64,000 nt of DNA from Melitaea cinxia (GCF_905220565.1 NC_059394.1:3665501-3729500); one strand, 5' to 3'; positions 1 through 12,640 are shown, counted from the first letter of the stretch. A program made the numbers and translations. Notes: a model not told the origin generated them from the letters alone.

Positions 1-1679
1 TCTATAATCTATAATATATATAAACGCGAAAGGTCATTCATCACGAAATCTCCGAAACTATAACACCTACAAACTTGAAATTTGGCAGGTAGGCTCCTTA
101 TAAGACGTAGGCATCCGCTAAGAACGGATTTTACGAAACTCGACCCCTAAGGGGGTGAAATGGGGGTTGCAAGTTTGTATGAACGTCCTATGATTTTGAA
201 GTAAGAGACTTGAAATTTAAAATGTATGCTCTATAGATGATGAGAAGGTGTTCAAATAATATATCTTTAGAAATCAACTCCCTTTTGGGGTTGAATCGGG
301 GGATGGTAGGTTGACTCACTCACCACGAAATCTCCGAAACTATAACACCTAAAACCTTGAAATTTGGCAGATAGGCTCCTTATAGGGCGTAAACATTCGC
401 TAAAAACGGGTTTTACGAAATTCGACCCCAAGATGGGTAAAACGGGGGTTGGAAGTTTGTATGAAAGTCCTATGTTTTTGAAATAAACGACTTGAAATTT
501 AAAATGTATGCTCCATAGATGGTGGGGAGGTCTCTAAACAATGTATCTTTAGAAATCAACTCACTTTCGGGGTTAAAACGGGGGATGGTACATTGACTCA
601 TTCATCACGAAATATCTGAAACTATAACAGCTACAAATTTGACGTTTGATAGGTAGGTTCCTTATAGAGCGTAAACATCCGCTAAGAACAAATTTTACGA
701 AACACGACCCCTAAGGGGATAAAACGGGGGTTGGAAGTTTGTACGAAAGTCCTATGTTTTTGAAGTAAGAGACTTGAAATTTAAAGTGTATGCTCTATAG
801 ATGGTGAGGAGGTGTCCAAATAATGTATATTTAGAAATCAACTCCTTTTTGGGGTTAAAACGGGGGTTCGTAGGTTGACTCACTGATCACGAAATCTCCA
901 AAACTATAACATTTACAAACTTGAAATTTAGCAGGTAGGCTCCTTATAGATTGTAGACATCCGCTAAGAACGGATTTTACGAAACTCGACCCCTAAGGGA
1001 GTAAAACGGGGGTTGGAAGTTTGTATGAAAGTCCTATGTTTTTGAAGTAAGAGACTTGAAATTTAAAATGTATGCTCTATAGATGATGAGAAAGTGTACA
1101 AATAATGTATCTTTAAAAATAACCTCCCTTTTGGGGTTGAAACGGGGGATGGTAGATTGACTCATTCATCACGAAATCTCCGAAACTATAACAGCTACAA
1201 ATTTGACGTTTGATAGGTAGGTTTCTTATAGGGCTTAAACATCCGCTAAGAACAAATTTTACGAAACTCGACCCCTAAGGGGGTGAAATGGGGGTTGCAA
1301 GTTTGTATGAACGTCCTATGATTTTGAAGTAAGAGACTTGAAATTTAAAATGTATGCTCCATAGATGGTGAGGAGGTCTCTAAACAATGTATCTTTAGAA
1401 ATCAACTCCCTTTCGGGGTTAAAACGAGGGATGGTACATTGACTCATTCATCACGAAATATCTGAAACTATAACAGCTACAAATTTGACGTTTGATAGGT
1501 AGGTTCCTTATAGAGCGTAAACATCCGCTAAGAACAAATTTTACGAAACTCGACCCCTAAGGGGATAAAACGGGGATTGGAAATTTGTATGAAAGTTCTA
1601 TGTCTTTGAAGTAAGAGACTTGAAATTTAAAATATATGCTCCATAGATGGTGAGGAGGTGTCCAAATAATACATCGTAA
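1..1679. repeat. Helitron-related tandem array, ~282 bp unit
   Basis: Six head-to-tail copies of a unit of about 281-284 bp. The landmark GAAATCTCCGAAACTATAAC recurs, with variation, near 42, 324, 608, 889, 1170 and 1454. Copies 2 and 5, and copies 3 and 6, share private variants (for example GATATCTGAAAC-like and TTTGACGTTTGATAGG words), so the array is a three-unit higher-order repeat of about 846 bp. Unit text resembles the 5' part of the Helitron-like element that follows (CATCACGA, GGCAGG, CCGCTAAG words), so the array probably grew inside such an element. No coding potential is visible. Confidence 0.85.
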
Positions 1680-2285
1680 TCTATATATATAAAAGAGAAA
1701 GGTCACTGACTCACTCATCACGAGAACCCAAAAACAGCTGGAAGGTCCATCCATCTAGGATGGATAAAGATGAAATTTGGCAGGGAGGTAGATTATAGTT
1801 AGTAGATAATAGTAGTAGAGTAGAGAGATTTAGCGATATTCCACCGCTAAGGGGGTTTAATTGGGGTTGATAGTTTGTATGAAACATATACAGCCTGAAA
1901 ATAAAACTAAAAATGTGGTGTATAGAGAGGTTTTATAAAAACAAGTATTAAATTATACTAAATTGTGCCTTTTAAAAAGTTACTCAGTGTGATAAGCATT
2001 TCAAGTGACTGAAATAAAAAAAAAATGCGTTAAACATCTTAATAGTAATACATATCTTCATAACCACGCGGATGTAGTCGCGGGCAACAGTTAGTGTATT
2101 ATAAAACAAAGTCCCCAAAAGTGTATGTGATCGATTTCCTCAAAATCTACTGAACGGATTTTCATGCGGTTCAAGAGGAAGGTTTACGGAACGGCTAAGC
2201 CGATTATAATGAGAACTGGAAGTGTGCCGGGAAAACTTTGTGACACACTGATTTTAACGCGGGCGAAGCCGCGGGCACAGCTAGT
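1680..2285 (+). mobile_element. Helitron-like non-autonomous element
   Basis: Begins with TCTATATATATAAAAG and ends with the hairpin CGCGG-GCGAAG-CCGCG (2258-2273), a short spacer and CTAGT (2281-2285). This matches the Helitron rule of 5' TC and a 3' hairpin followed by CTRRT, without terminal inverted repeats. A second, degenerate hairpin and TTAGT near 2075-2098, followed by ATTATAAAACAAAGTCC, suggests that a second Helitron-like copy starts at about 2098, so the element may be a composite. No Rep/helicase frame is present. Confidence 0.6.
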
Positions 2286-3357
2286 AATAATATATATAAA
2301 CGCGAAAGGTCACTCATCACGAAATCTCCAAAACTATAACACCTAAAAACTTGAAATTTGACAGGTAGGCTCCTTATAAGACGTAGGCATCCGCTAAGAA
2401 CGGATTTTATGAGAAACGGCCCCTAAGGGGGTAAAACGGGGGTTGGAAGTTTTTGGGGTTAAAACGGGGGATGGTAGGTTGATTCACTCATCACGGAATC
2501 TCCGAAACTATAACAGCCACAAAATTAAAGTTTGGCAGGTAGGTTCCTTATAGGGCGTTAACATCTGTCAATACCGGATTTTACAAAAATCGACCCCTAC
2601 GGGGGTAAAATGGGGGTTGGAAGTTTGTATGAAAGTCCTATGTTTTTGAAGTAAGAGACTTGAAATAGTATGTAGTATGTAAGGATCGTGGCAAGTGGAA
2701 AGAAGTGGTCTCTGCCTACCCCTACGGGAAAGAGGCGTGATTATATGTATGTATGTATGTATGTACTTGAAATTTAAAATGTAGGTGAGGTGTCCAAATA
2801 ATGAATCGTAATCTATATAGATTAGGGAGGTAGATTATAGTTAGCAGACGTCCGCTAAGAAGGGATTTTACGATATTCCACCGCTATGGGGGTTTAATTG
2901 GATTTGATAGTTTATATGAAACACATACAGCCTGAAAATAAAACTAAAAATGTGGTGTACAGAGAGGTTTTATAAAAATAACTATTAAATTTTACTAAAT
3001 TGTGCCTTTTAAAAAGTTACTCAGTCTGATAAGCATTTCAAGTGACTGAAATAAAAAAAATAGTTTGCGTTAAACTAAATAGTAATGCATATCTTCATAA
3101 CCACGCGGACGTAGTCGCGGGCAACATTTAGTGTATTATAAAACAAAGTCCTCAAAAGTGTATGTGATCGATTCGCTCAAAATCTACTGAACAGATTTTC
3201 ATGCGGTTTTACCATTGGAGAGAGGGCTCCACCATTGGCAAGAGGAAGGTTTACGGAACGGCTAAGCCGATTTTGATGATAGTTTCACTGGAAGTTTGCC
3301 GAGAAAACTTTGTGACATACTAATTTCAACGCGTGCGAAGCCGCGGGCACAGCTAGT
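2286..3357 (+). mobile_element. Helitron-like composite copy
   Basis: Starts with the same GCGAAAGGTCACTCATCACG text as the array upstream. It continues through array-type sequence, then repeats the internal text of the preceding Helitron-like element (2870-3357 parallels 1845-2285). It ends with a mutated hairpin CGCG-TGCGAAGC-CGCG (3330-3345) and CTAGT (3353-3357). It is interrupted by the short RTE insertion at 2667-2764. The 5' limit is uncertain because it abuts the CTAGT of the previous copy. Confidence 0.5.
2667..2764 (+). mobile_element. 98 bp 5'-truncated RTE retrotransposon copy
   Basis: A very short insertion flanked by a 9 bp duplication, ACTTGAAAT (2658-2666 and 2765-2773). Removing it restores the surrounding repeat, which elsewhere reads ACTTGAAATTTAAAATG. 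One frame reads KDRGKWKEVVSAYPYGKEA and then TGA, like the C-terminus of RTE-clade reverse transcriptase proteins, followed by an (ATGT)n tail. This is the expected product of severely truncated target-primed reverse transcription. Confidence 0.75.
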
Positions 3358-5858
3358 AATAATATAATAATAAATAAACGCCTCAAAATCAATGTTTGAC
3401 TCCTGTGTAGGGAGCCTGGAAACACACACAATACACAAGAACAAAATAATTGTATAGCTTGGTAAAAAATTCTATAGCATATACAAATGGTTGCTATGAG
3501 CGAAAATTGAACCCGGAACCGAAAATGTAATCAACTACCATTATGTACTGTGATTCGTCAAAATTGTATACATGTGTGAGTTCTTTATGATATTGGGTTG
3601 CATATAACTACCCTCAGTCACCCCTTGGTAAATCGGATATCACACAAAGGCATATACAAACCAGAGACCTACATAAAAAAGGTATGTAATAAAAAACTAC
3701 CAATGCTTTTCGATACATATAACAGTTTGTGAGAGTGGAAAGCTAATACTAACAGTCCGATTTTCCTCCTTTTCTTGTCCTTTCCTTAATTTTGTGCATT
3801 CGTACCAGCTTCTTCTCAATTGGTTTAGAAATGTTTGTCTTCATGTAACAATAAAATATAAATCACATACATAGATAAGTTTAATATCAAAACGGTCTAA
3901 AAGATCTTAGTTGTCGCTAATCTCAAGGGCCCTGATCTGAGGCCCTGAACGCATTGCCCTAGCCACTTACGACCGGTCATCATTAAATCAAGAACCATCT
4001 AACTCGATAAATTAAGAAAGAGACAGCAGATTTGCGATCTCTTCATCTACCGAGACCTTTTCAAATGAAGCATGTTACATATGGCGAATTTGTACGAATA
4101 GTTTATTTATTATCTTCGTATACTATAATTGGTGAATACTTGAATTATTTTTTAAAGTTATTAAAATCAATGGTTTTCGTGTATGGTATTAATTTTATTC
4201 TTATATATTAAATAATTATTGTATTAAATAAGTGTTAATATAACGTATAAGTGTTAATATAACGTATAAGTGATATAACATACTACTATCATAGGATAGT
4301 AAATATAGATTTATAAAGACATAGTAATCTTAGTACACGATGACATCATAATGCTGTAATAAAGCCTACTCCTTAATGGTCAATCCTTCTATGGTTATTT
4401 GTACAAAAACAAAATTATAAAGAGACGTAAGTAAATATTATTCGCTTTCATACTCTTACATTACTAAACGACTAACAGGAAATAAAAACATGCAGCACGA
4501 GTGCAAAATTCAATCTAAGCTGTCACATTAGCATATACTTTTGTGTTGTTCTAAAACTAATAATGAATTCCTAAATAGTAATGTCGCGAACTAGTTCGTT
4601 ACTGCGCTTTCTTTCCGTCATCGAAAATTCCGGCACCTAAATCGCAACTCAATTTTCCTCGGATTAAATAATAAAGAAATGGCACAAAGTGTAATAATGA
4701 ACCTACGATAATACTGTGACTTTGATTTGAAATTATTTCATTAGTGATACATACGTTAAAACATGGACTTCTTCGTATTATCGTTGTGTTGATTTTTGTA
4801 TACATCACGGAAATACCATTTATATTATTTTCTTTAATATTTTTTTACGATTATAGTTTTATTATTATATAGGTTATTTAATTTTTTTATATAATATTTA
4901 CAAAAGCATAAGTAATCACTTCAAATAAATAAAATGATGGAGTTTTGCCGTCGTCGGAAGCTCAGGTAGATGGATTTGATAGAGTCCTTGTAAGTTTTAT
5001 TTTCTAGACTAATTTTAGAAATTACGATTTATGACACTATTTATTTTGCTAAGATTTTTTTAAGCTTACTTTTGGTTTTTCAATTTTTTTCAAATAAATC
5101 TTCGTAAAGACCACACAAATATATACATATTTACGCTTTAAAATAAAAAAAATATTACACTACGAACATGAAACATACCATTTCATATATATAAAGTTCT
5201 GTGGAAAGTAATCATACATTAACGGGAAAGGAGTAAACATTATAACATAATCGCGTGCGACATGACAGCGCTTGCGCATTATGATACAATCAATTTACAA
5301 TTCTGTACGATTTTTTTTTTTTTCTTTAACAACCATTATGCGGTTTACTGACATTGGCAGTCACGCTACGTTTGAGGAGTGGCGGAAGGATGGCGTCCAG
5401 TGCTGTTGGTATTGTATTGAAGTATTTAGCTTCACGATTTTTATTCGATTTTGAAATGTGATGATTAGAAGATTAGTATTGTATTAAAAAGTGTTAGTAT
5501 GAGTTAAAATGATCAAATAATTTTTCTTTGTTTACAGGTCTTAATTATACACGTTTTTATTGCGTTAATTAAACTGGTTTCGTAATTTACCTTGGCAGTT
5601 GGCACATTTTACATACGAAATTAAATATGAAAATGAGTAGAGAAACCGATTTTTTTTTTCTAGTCTCTATATAACTAGTTCAGTCCATTAGGGTATAAAC
5701 ACATGTTAAGTTTGTAACCGATGACAAACCAAACTACACTTGCAATTTTCTTTGGGTTAAATACGGAGCGAATTTTTTTTTTTTGTATATATGTTTAAGA
5801 TCTTTCTAGATCGATTTTTGTCCGTCATAAAGATTACATTGCTAATTACTGCACTGGC
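3358..5858. other. no gene seen; AT-rich unassigned DNA
   Basis: I see no credible coding frame, RNA gene or clear repeat boundary here. Local features are short AT-rich duplications (for example ATATAACGTATAAGTGTTA near 4236-4270) and homopolymer runs. The short frames at 4599-4808 and 5272-5454 have no recognisable domain. Confidence 0.5.
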
Positions 5859-5960
5859 CCTGTCTATACGCTCACAGGCATACATAACAGTCAGTTCGAT
5901 TCCCACTTATGGCAAGCATTTATATAGGTCATATAAATAAATATATTTGACGTAGTCCTG
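5859..5960 (+). mobile_element. possible tRNA-derived SINE remnant
   Basis: Contains CACTGGCCCTGTCTATACGCTCAC and then AGTTCGATTCCCAC, close to a Pol III B box (GGTTCGANNCC). The order matches the tRNA-like heads of the SINEs near 63 kb. The A box is not clear and no target duplication was found, so this is weak. Confidence 0.25.
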
Positions 5961-6284
5961 GCTTTCGTGCTTTTTATTTTTGTATTTTTTGGGATCAATA
6001 AAACCTTAGTAAATCCTTTTATTGACTGTCGACTGTGAAGCGTTTATAGTATATATATAGCATAGCTAAGGCAGTGTGCGGCATACGTAACAATAATGAC
6101 ATTGTATGAAAGTCGTTATAACGATAGATGAGTAAAGAGGGCGCTGAATCGTTATAAACAAAATACATATGTATTAAAATTATGAAATATGACTGCATTT
6201 ACATTACATGTTTCCTTATTTGTGTACGTAATTTTGTCATATAAAAATATTAAAATTTATATTGTGGTATGATTTGAAGTTTTG

Positions 6285-6608
6285 CACTTCAGCCTATCGC
6301 AGTCCAATACTGGACATAGGCCTCCACAAGTTTGCGCCAAAAACGGCGTGAGCTCATGTATATTGCCCATAGTCACCACGCTGAGCAGGCGGGTTGGTGA
6401 CCGCAGGACTGGCTTTGTCGCACCGAACATGCTACTGCTCATCTTCGGCCTGTGTATTTCAAAGCCACCAGTTGGATGGTTATCCCGCTATCGGTCGGCT
6501 TTTTAAGTTCCACGTTGGTAGTGGAACTGTGTTATCCCTAGTCGCCTCTTACGACACCCACGGAAAGAAAGGGAGTGGGTATATTCTTTACTGCCGTAAC
6601 CACACAGC
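6285..6608 (-). mobile_element. RTE-tailed retroelement copy (SINE-like)
   Basis: Read on the minus strand, it runs from a GGGTGTCGTAAGAGGCGACTA-like block through ATGGCGGGATAACC-like and GTGGTGACTATGGGC text to a 3' end, GGCCTATGTCCAGTATTGG, then CTGCGATAGGCTGAAGTG. The same last part ends the RTE fragments at 40946-41079 and 39626-40330, while the upstream body is shared only with 22299-22622. It may be a SINE with a borrowed RTE tail, or the 3' UTR of a different RTE subfamily. Confidence 0.55.
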
Positions 6609-7541
6609 TTAGCTTACGCTTAGATTTAGTTCTTTGGTAAGGTTAATTATAGTCTAAAAGGGAACGGCAAAATATATTACAACAGAAAAACAGCTGACAG
6701 ACAACAGTATCACTGTATTTTTTTTTTTTAAGTACGACTCATAGCGGACTAGTAACAAAAAGTTACACAATAATCTAAGTAATAAAAATTTCCACTGTAA
6801 TACCGGATGGTAAGTAAAATAAATCAATAAGCATTTTGATACTATACGGGACTTAGCGCTATTGTCACTTTGTAGCTATTATTCGTAGACGCCATGGTCA
6901 CGAGTAACTCAGTCACCGTCAGTAAGCCCCGTAAAATCAAAAGAGTATACAGTGGCCGTGAAAGTTATTAATATTAAGTATGTGGAAACCCTATGAATTT
7001 ACAACCACATTAACACCGTTTCAATTTGCAATAAATCTAGTCACAACCCTGAGCGTCAGTACACATACAAATGGTTTATGTGTGAGTGCCAAACGAAACA
7101 AAGGTGATATTAGAGAATATTTAATGTGCCTACGCAAATTCAAATGTTTATGTCACCATTTATATAAATAACTAAACGAGTCGAGCGTTTTCCCTAGCTT
7201 TGGCGTTTGTTACTGTATATACAATACGTCGTTTTGTTTTGTTTCAGCGTATTTGTATACTTGTTAATTGAACAATGTTTCTAATTACAAAAATTGAAGC
7301 AAAGATGTGCACGTAGAGAAAAAATTTATGTGATATATGTATTGGTATCGACTATGTGTTTTATAAGCATTTTACTTTCATACGCTACATCAAGGAGCTT
7401 TTGCGAATATATCACCGATAATTCTACCATCAAGTAAGAGAAGTGTGATTTTTGCTTACTTCATTGTTTATATATACTGTCTTGTACAATACTTAAAGTT
7501 TAGATCTTTATTAACCAACTTGAAATACGGAGGAAGTCATT
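6609..7541. other. no gene seen
   Basis: AT-rich unassigned DNA. The 63-codon frame at 6980-7171 has no recognisable domain and no splice context. Confidence 0.4.
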
Positions 7542-7780
7542 AACCGACTTCAAAAAAGGAGTAAGTTACTCAATTTGACCGTATATGTATAAATATATTT
7601 TTTATTTATGTTCGGGGATAACTTCGTCGTTTATGTACCGATTTTGATAATTCTTTTTTCGTTAGAAAGGAGATATCCTAAGTGTGATACCATGACCAGG
7701 ATCTTATGATGAAATCCCAGAGAAATCAAGGGAAACCCTCGAACGTGTTGTATTAATTGACGATGTAATTAAAGTCGGTT
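7542..7780. mobile_element. short dispersed repeat with AACCGACTT ends
   Basis: Bounded by AACCGACTT (7542-7550) and its reverse complement AAGTCGGTT (7772-7780). The interior holds CCGATTTTGATAATTCTTTT and GAAATCCCAGAGAAATC blocks that I know as a very common lepidopteran dispersed repeat. A T-run and GCGAGCAAACACAATTATT follow the right end. Whether it moves as a MITE or is the tail of a retroelement is not settled. Confidence 0.5.
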
Positions 7781-8439
7781 TTTTTTTTCGTTTGCGAGCA
7801 AACACAATTATTTAGGTTTAAATTTTGACACTCCTAATGGCGTAGGTACCGCTCATAAATACAAAACACTAAATTCCCTCTATAGCAGTTGTTTACTAAC
7901 GATTCAATGCGATCTGATCGTAGAACTATTAGCATCGCATTCCGTTCTAATATTTTGAATATCGAATCGTTATTGCATTCCGTCTCGCGTCCGCAAATTG
8001 CTGGTGGCTGGAGGTATTAGAGATTCCGTTTTGGTTAGCTATTTATCATGCTATTTATTTATTTTGCTATTTATTATATTTTATACGTATTCACGTTTGT
8101 AGTATCATATGCCATAGCATGTTATGTTTTATCGTAGGTTAAGTAATGACAATAAAATTCACTATAAATGGATATAATAAGATTTTACTATAAGAATAAT
8201 AGGGATAAATCAAAAATTAATCGTCAGATTTTGTTTAAATTTAGGAGCACATGACAAGTATTAGCTTTTGATTAAAAATATTCATAAAAATCTCAATTTT
8301 TTTCGTTGTGTGTGATTAAATTATCAAATGCTACACTGTTAAAAATTTCTTTGGTAAACTTACTAAAAATGTGTGGGAAGTTTTAACGCAAAACAATTTA
8401 GTAAATTTACTAAACAGAATGCTTCAACTCAATTTGAGA

Positions 8440-8890
8440 AAATTACAAAATGTTTTTGGAAATTTACCAAGCAGTTCCAGAAGATTTAAATAGTAATTTT
8501 ATCATACAGTTTTGTAATTTTACTCAAGAATGTATCATGAAAATGCTTAGTAAATTTACTATGCTGTTTTGTAACTATACTACTTAATTCACTTGAATTG
8601 AGTTTGATAAAATTGCAAAATATTTTTGGAGATTTACCAAGCGGTTACAGAAAATTTGATTAGTAATTTTACTATACAGTTTTGTAATTTTATTCAATAA
8701 TTGATCATAAAAATGTTTAGTAAATTTACTACGCAGTTTCGTAACTACACCAACCAATTCATTTGAATTGGGTTTGATAAAATTACAAAATATTTTTGGA
8801 AATTTGCCAAGCAGTTACAGAAAATTTGATTAGTAATTTTACTATACAATTTTGTAATTTTAATCAATAATTGATCATAAAAATGTTTAG
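8440..8890. repeat. ~178 bp subterminal tandem repeat, left arm of A
   Basis: Blocks built from TTGAATTGAGTTTGATAAAA, TTTACCAAGCRGTTACAG, GTAATTTTACTATACAG and ATAAAAATGTTTAGTAAATT recur two to three times with a spacing near 178 bp. They are diverged, and they read as the arm of element A, not as an independent satellite. Confidence 0.55.
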
Positions 8891-9839
8891 TTTTTTATGC
8901 ATACTAAGAACTTTTAGCCCATAAAACCGTCAGGGAATATTTAATATTTTAAATGATAGTTTATACATAATTATTCTCCTTATATTAGAACTTTAACTGA
9001 GAAAAAAAATCATTACTTTTAACTGCAAGAAAAAAATTAAATACATATATTAAGATTGAATGGAAAAAAATTAAGTATTCGATAATTCATTTTCTAACCA
9101 GCTAATTCACCAACATTTTCTAACTTTATAACTTGTTAAAAAAAAAATTCGAAAAGAGGATGACCCTGAAGGCCATCCTTGCAACTTCCCGCTATCTACA
9201 CTCGAAGCGCGCCGAAGTAAGTTCAGGAGTGCTTTGTTGAGCTCTGCGAGCTCATCAACACTTCAACATTAATGATTTTTGAGCTCTTCGAGCTCAAAAA
9301 TTTTTTTTAGAACTTTTGCAACAACGATATCTTACGCATCAATTGACCGATTTTAACTTTCTGAATGCTATTCGACGCAGTTTCTCGAGTACTAAAAATG
9401 TTGTGAAGAGAACAAAATCGATAAGTCTCAAAATTTCAAAGTCATCTTGGAAAAACTTTTTTTTTGAAATTTTTGAAATGCCATAACTTTGGAACGTGTT
9501 GTTCGATTTTGACGTTCAAGACGGCAATCGACGAAGTTTTTTGAGGCGTAAAAATGTTACAATGAGAGCGAAACCGATGAGACGTACAGTCTCCATGTTA
9601 TCCTAAAAAAACGCTTATTTTTGAATTTTTTCGATTTTTTTGGTTTTCGATATCTCACGAACGAATCAACCGATTTCGATTTGTACAACGGCAATCGACG
9701 CAGTTTTTTGAGCACTAAAAGTGATGTAAGGAAAACAAAGTCGATAAGTCTCAAAATTTCAAAGTTATCTTGAAAAAACGTTTTTTTTGGAATTTTTGAA
9801 ATGCCATACCCGAGTAGAAATTTTTTCGTCTTCCTAGTC

Positions 9840-10060
9840 AGGACCGGACCGTGCATGCCTGATCAGGACTAGATAAGGCATGTAACGCAGATGATGTATC
9901 TGGACCTGATCAGGACAACCTGATCTGGACCTGATCAGGTTTTCCTGATCTCAGGTCATACCTGATCTGGACCTGATCAGGTTTCCCTGGTCAGGTCCGG
10001 ATACATCATTTGCGTTACATGCCCTATCTAGTCCTGATCAGGCATACACGGTCCGGTCCT
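9840..10060. repeat. 221 bp imperfect palindrome inside element C
   Basis: Positions i and 19900-i are complementary over nearly the whole span. The left arm starts AGGACCGGACCGTGCATGCC and the right arm ends with GGCATACACGGTCCGGTCCT. About 100 nt per arm pairs with roughly one mismatch in ten, while the centre (about 9940-9960) pairs poorly. The arms are packed with CCTGATCAGG and TGGACCTGATCAGG, themselves palindromic. It can fold into a long hairpin and lies just inside the left terminus of C. Confidence 0.85.
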
Positions 10061-10675
10061 TGGTTGCTTGATCCAAATCGAGTATGCCCAGCGCGGTCCT
10101 TTTAAATAAAACACGAATGTAGTCTTGACAAAATTGTTTATTAAAAAACTTGGTTGTCTGCAAAGTTGGTTTACAGAGGATAGTTAAACGTGACAACCGT
10201 CATAACAAAACATCTCCTCGGATGCATAGGCCGATCAGATAGATCAGATGAGCGTAACGAAGCCGGCGTTAATCGATTTATTAGACGTCACGTCAAAAAA
10301 AAAAAAAAAAAGAAATGATATTACTATGTTACTTAACATACTATGTATATTTAAAATAACATATTATATATATATAACTTAACATAACATAACAATACAC
10401 TTTATTGTGCACTTAAACAGAAATAAAACTTATCCGATTGAAAAAAAAAACATATTTATTTCCATTTATTTTTTCAAATGTATTATTTATTTTTGTTTTT
10501 ACTTTAAATATCAATTATTTTTATGTTATAGTTAATAATAATAATGATTGTTATTAAACATTATGAATTAATTTTTCTTTTTGTTTGCTTGGCAAAATAT
10601 TTTACACAGCAAAAAAAAAAAAAAGATTTTAAAAAAGTAAATAAATTAAAAGCGATTAGTTGTTTTTATTTATCT
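10061..10675. other. interior of element C, no gene seen
   Basis: Contains CGAGTATGCCCAGCGCGGTCC, a long A-run at 10295-10311 and AT-rich sequence. The 65-codon frame at 10544-10741 runs antisense through the better-supported exon remnant at 10676-10830 and is not credible. Confidence 0.4.
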
Positions 10676-12640
10676 TCATTAGATGGTAGTTTTTTGATCC
10701 TGGATACCCTGTACCCATCCCAATCTTTATTATTTTATTAGCATTATTCAATACTGCAGACAATGCTTGATGGAATTTATTATCGAAAATACTTTCTTGA
10801 TTCTTTTCGAATTTCTGTCTTACTGCAGCTTAAATACAAAATTTAAATTAACCATGTACGTAATTAAATTAGTAATAGTAAAAACTAATTATTATTAGGT
10901 ATAAAATAATAACATATAATTAAGAAATAATTAGGTATCAATGATAGTACTTCTGCACTATATAATGATTAACATACTTTTTATAGAAGTGAAAAAGTTG
11001 TATCTTTGAAAACTTTTTTTTGGAGTTGCTTTAACTGCTACATATGACATCTCTTGTTATATAAACACGAGTAATATTTCCCATATTACGGGTAAAAGTA
11101 TATTTTCCATCAAGAGAAAAGTATATACGTTTATTCTGGAAAAGAAAATTTATTATAATTATTTGTATGATTAATTAATTATTATGATTAGCATTTTATC
11201 AAATATGACAATTTCAATATTGTCAGATAGAGCAACTATATTAGATCTTTCATATATTTGTATATAAGAATATAGTTTATTAAAAACTTACCATTTTATT
11301 TTTATATTTTTCGCCTTTCAATTTTTCATTGAATTTATCAAAATAATATCTTCCATTGTTGATAGCGGAAATTCTAATTTTTGGACCACTGGATTTCCTT
11401 CAGGATCTGTTAATAAACTGAAATCTAACAGCTGAGTACTGTTATTTTTTTATTTCAGACAGGATTTGGGAACATCAGCAGATATGGCCTTTTAAATTCG
11501 CTAATTGTTTTGATAGACTGTTATAATTATGTTTGATACATTCCAGCTAAGAATCTGTTGAAAATAAATTATATATTATAATTTTTTTTTTAGTTAACAC
11601 AATGATTTAAATTTCAAAATTGTGACACTGATGTAAATATAAATATTGATACATAAATATTATCACGATTACAACACTCCACAATTTCAGAATGGAATCT
11701 ATATTATGATTTTGTAAATAATTATAATAAGTATAGATATCCTAATAAACTAAAAACAATATATATTTTTTTCTTACCACTGGATACAGTATTTTTTGTT
11801 GATGATGATCTAGCTGCTAATATATTCATTTCAGCTTCTGTTTCAAATTTATGATGATGATAAGGGATTATCAGCAATTGTTGCTAATGTACTGTCTTCA
11901 TGTGCTATTTCCATACGCATATTTATGTCCTTCAAATTCGAGTGGATTTTTCTTATTTTTCTACTTTTAGTTGATGGTGATGATGAAGATGATCAAGGTG
12001 GTATGGTGTAGATTATGAACTAATTTTTTCCTTTTTTTTGAGTCAACAATATAGTTAGTACTGTCATTAATTCGTTTTATTTTGTTTCATTATTTATTTC
12101 TATAGGTTTACATAATGATGACGGTGGTGATGAAGATATCGAAGACGCTATTGATGTAGATGACCATTCGAGACTATGTTTTTAGGCTTGTTTCTTCACT
12201 ATTTTTTGGTTACATTTTTTTGGCTTTTATTTCTTAGGTTCTAGTGGAATGAAAAAATTTGAAATAAAATTTCAGTTCAAAAATTAATGATTAAAAATAA
12301 ATTTATATCAATTAATATATATACCTTGTAAAAAAATTATTAGAAATTAATCAACAATATTTACATTTTAAATAATAAATATTACCTGCAATTTCAGTGG
12401 GTTCGTCAGTTAACTCTAAAGCTATTTGGCTAAATATATTATCTATTTTTAATCAATCCTATGCTAAAGCTTTTAATTTGAAAGTTTTTTCAACAGCAGC
12501 CACTTTTGCTTTAGCAGACTACTCATTATTGGTAGAGAAGAATAGGGGTTCTTTTTAATCTTATTAATTTTTCCTCTGCCTCTTCCATTGTTTCTGATAA
12601 TATTAATTGTAATTATGAATTACTTTCTTATTATTATGAC
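10676..12640 (-). pseudogene. decayed multi-exon gene, DUF4806-like
   Basis: Several coding-looking pieces lie on the minus strand with splice-like borders. (1) About 12560-12640 contains NGRGRGKINKIKKNPYSSLP. (2) About 11780-11965 contains RKIRKIHSNLKDINMRMEIA and, in a shifted frame, HHKFETEAEMNILAARSS, ending before GTAAG. (3) About 11290-11440 contains DPEGNPVVQKLEFPLSTMED, then, after a frameshift, FDKFNEKLKGEKYKNKM directly before GTAAGT. (4) About 10676-10815 contains AAVRQKFEKNQESIFDNKF and ends YPGSKNYHLMK. The order (basic linker, short helical segment, FPL-T-x-ED block with K-Y-K-x-KM, then an AVRxxF tail) is what I know of arthropod DUF4806 proteins, whose function is not established. 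Frameshifts and stops make it non-functional here. It sits wholly inside element C and may be its cargo. Confidence 0.45.

Noticed and set aside
9557..9856. 99-codon Lys/Phe-rich minus-strand frame
   Set aside because: It lies in the AT-rich modules of repeat B and crosses the B/C junction; no domain and not kept in other modules.
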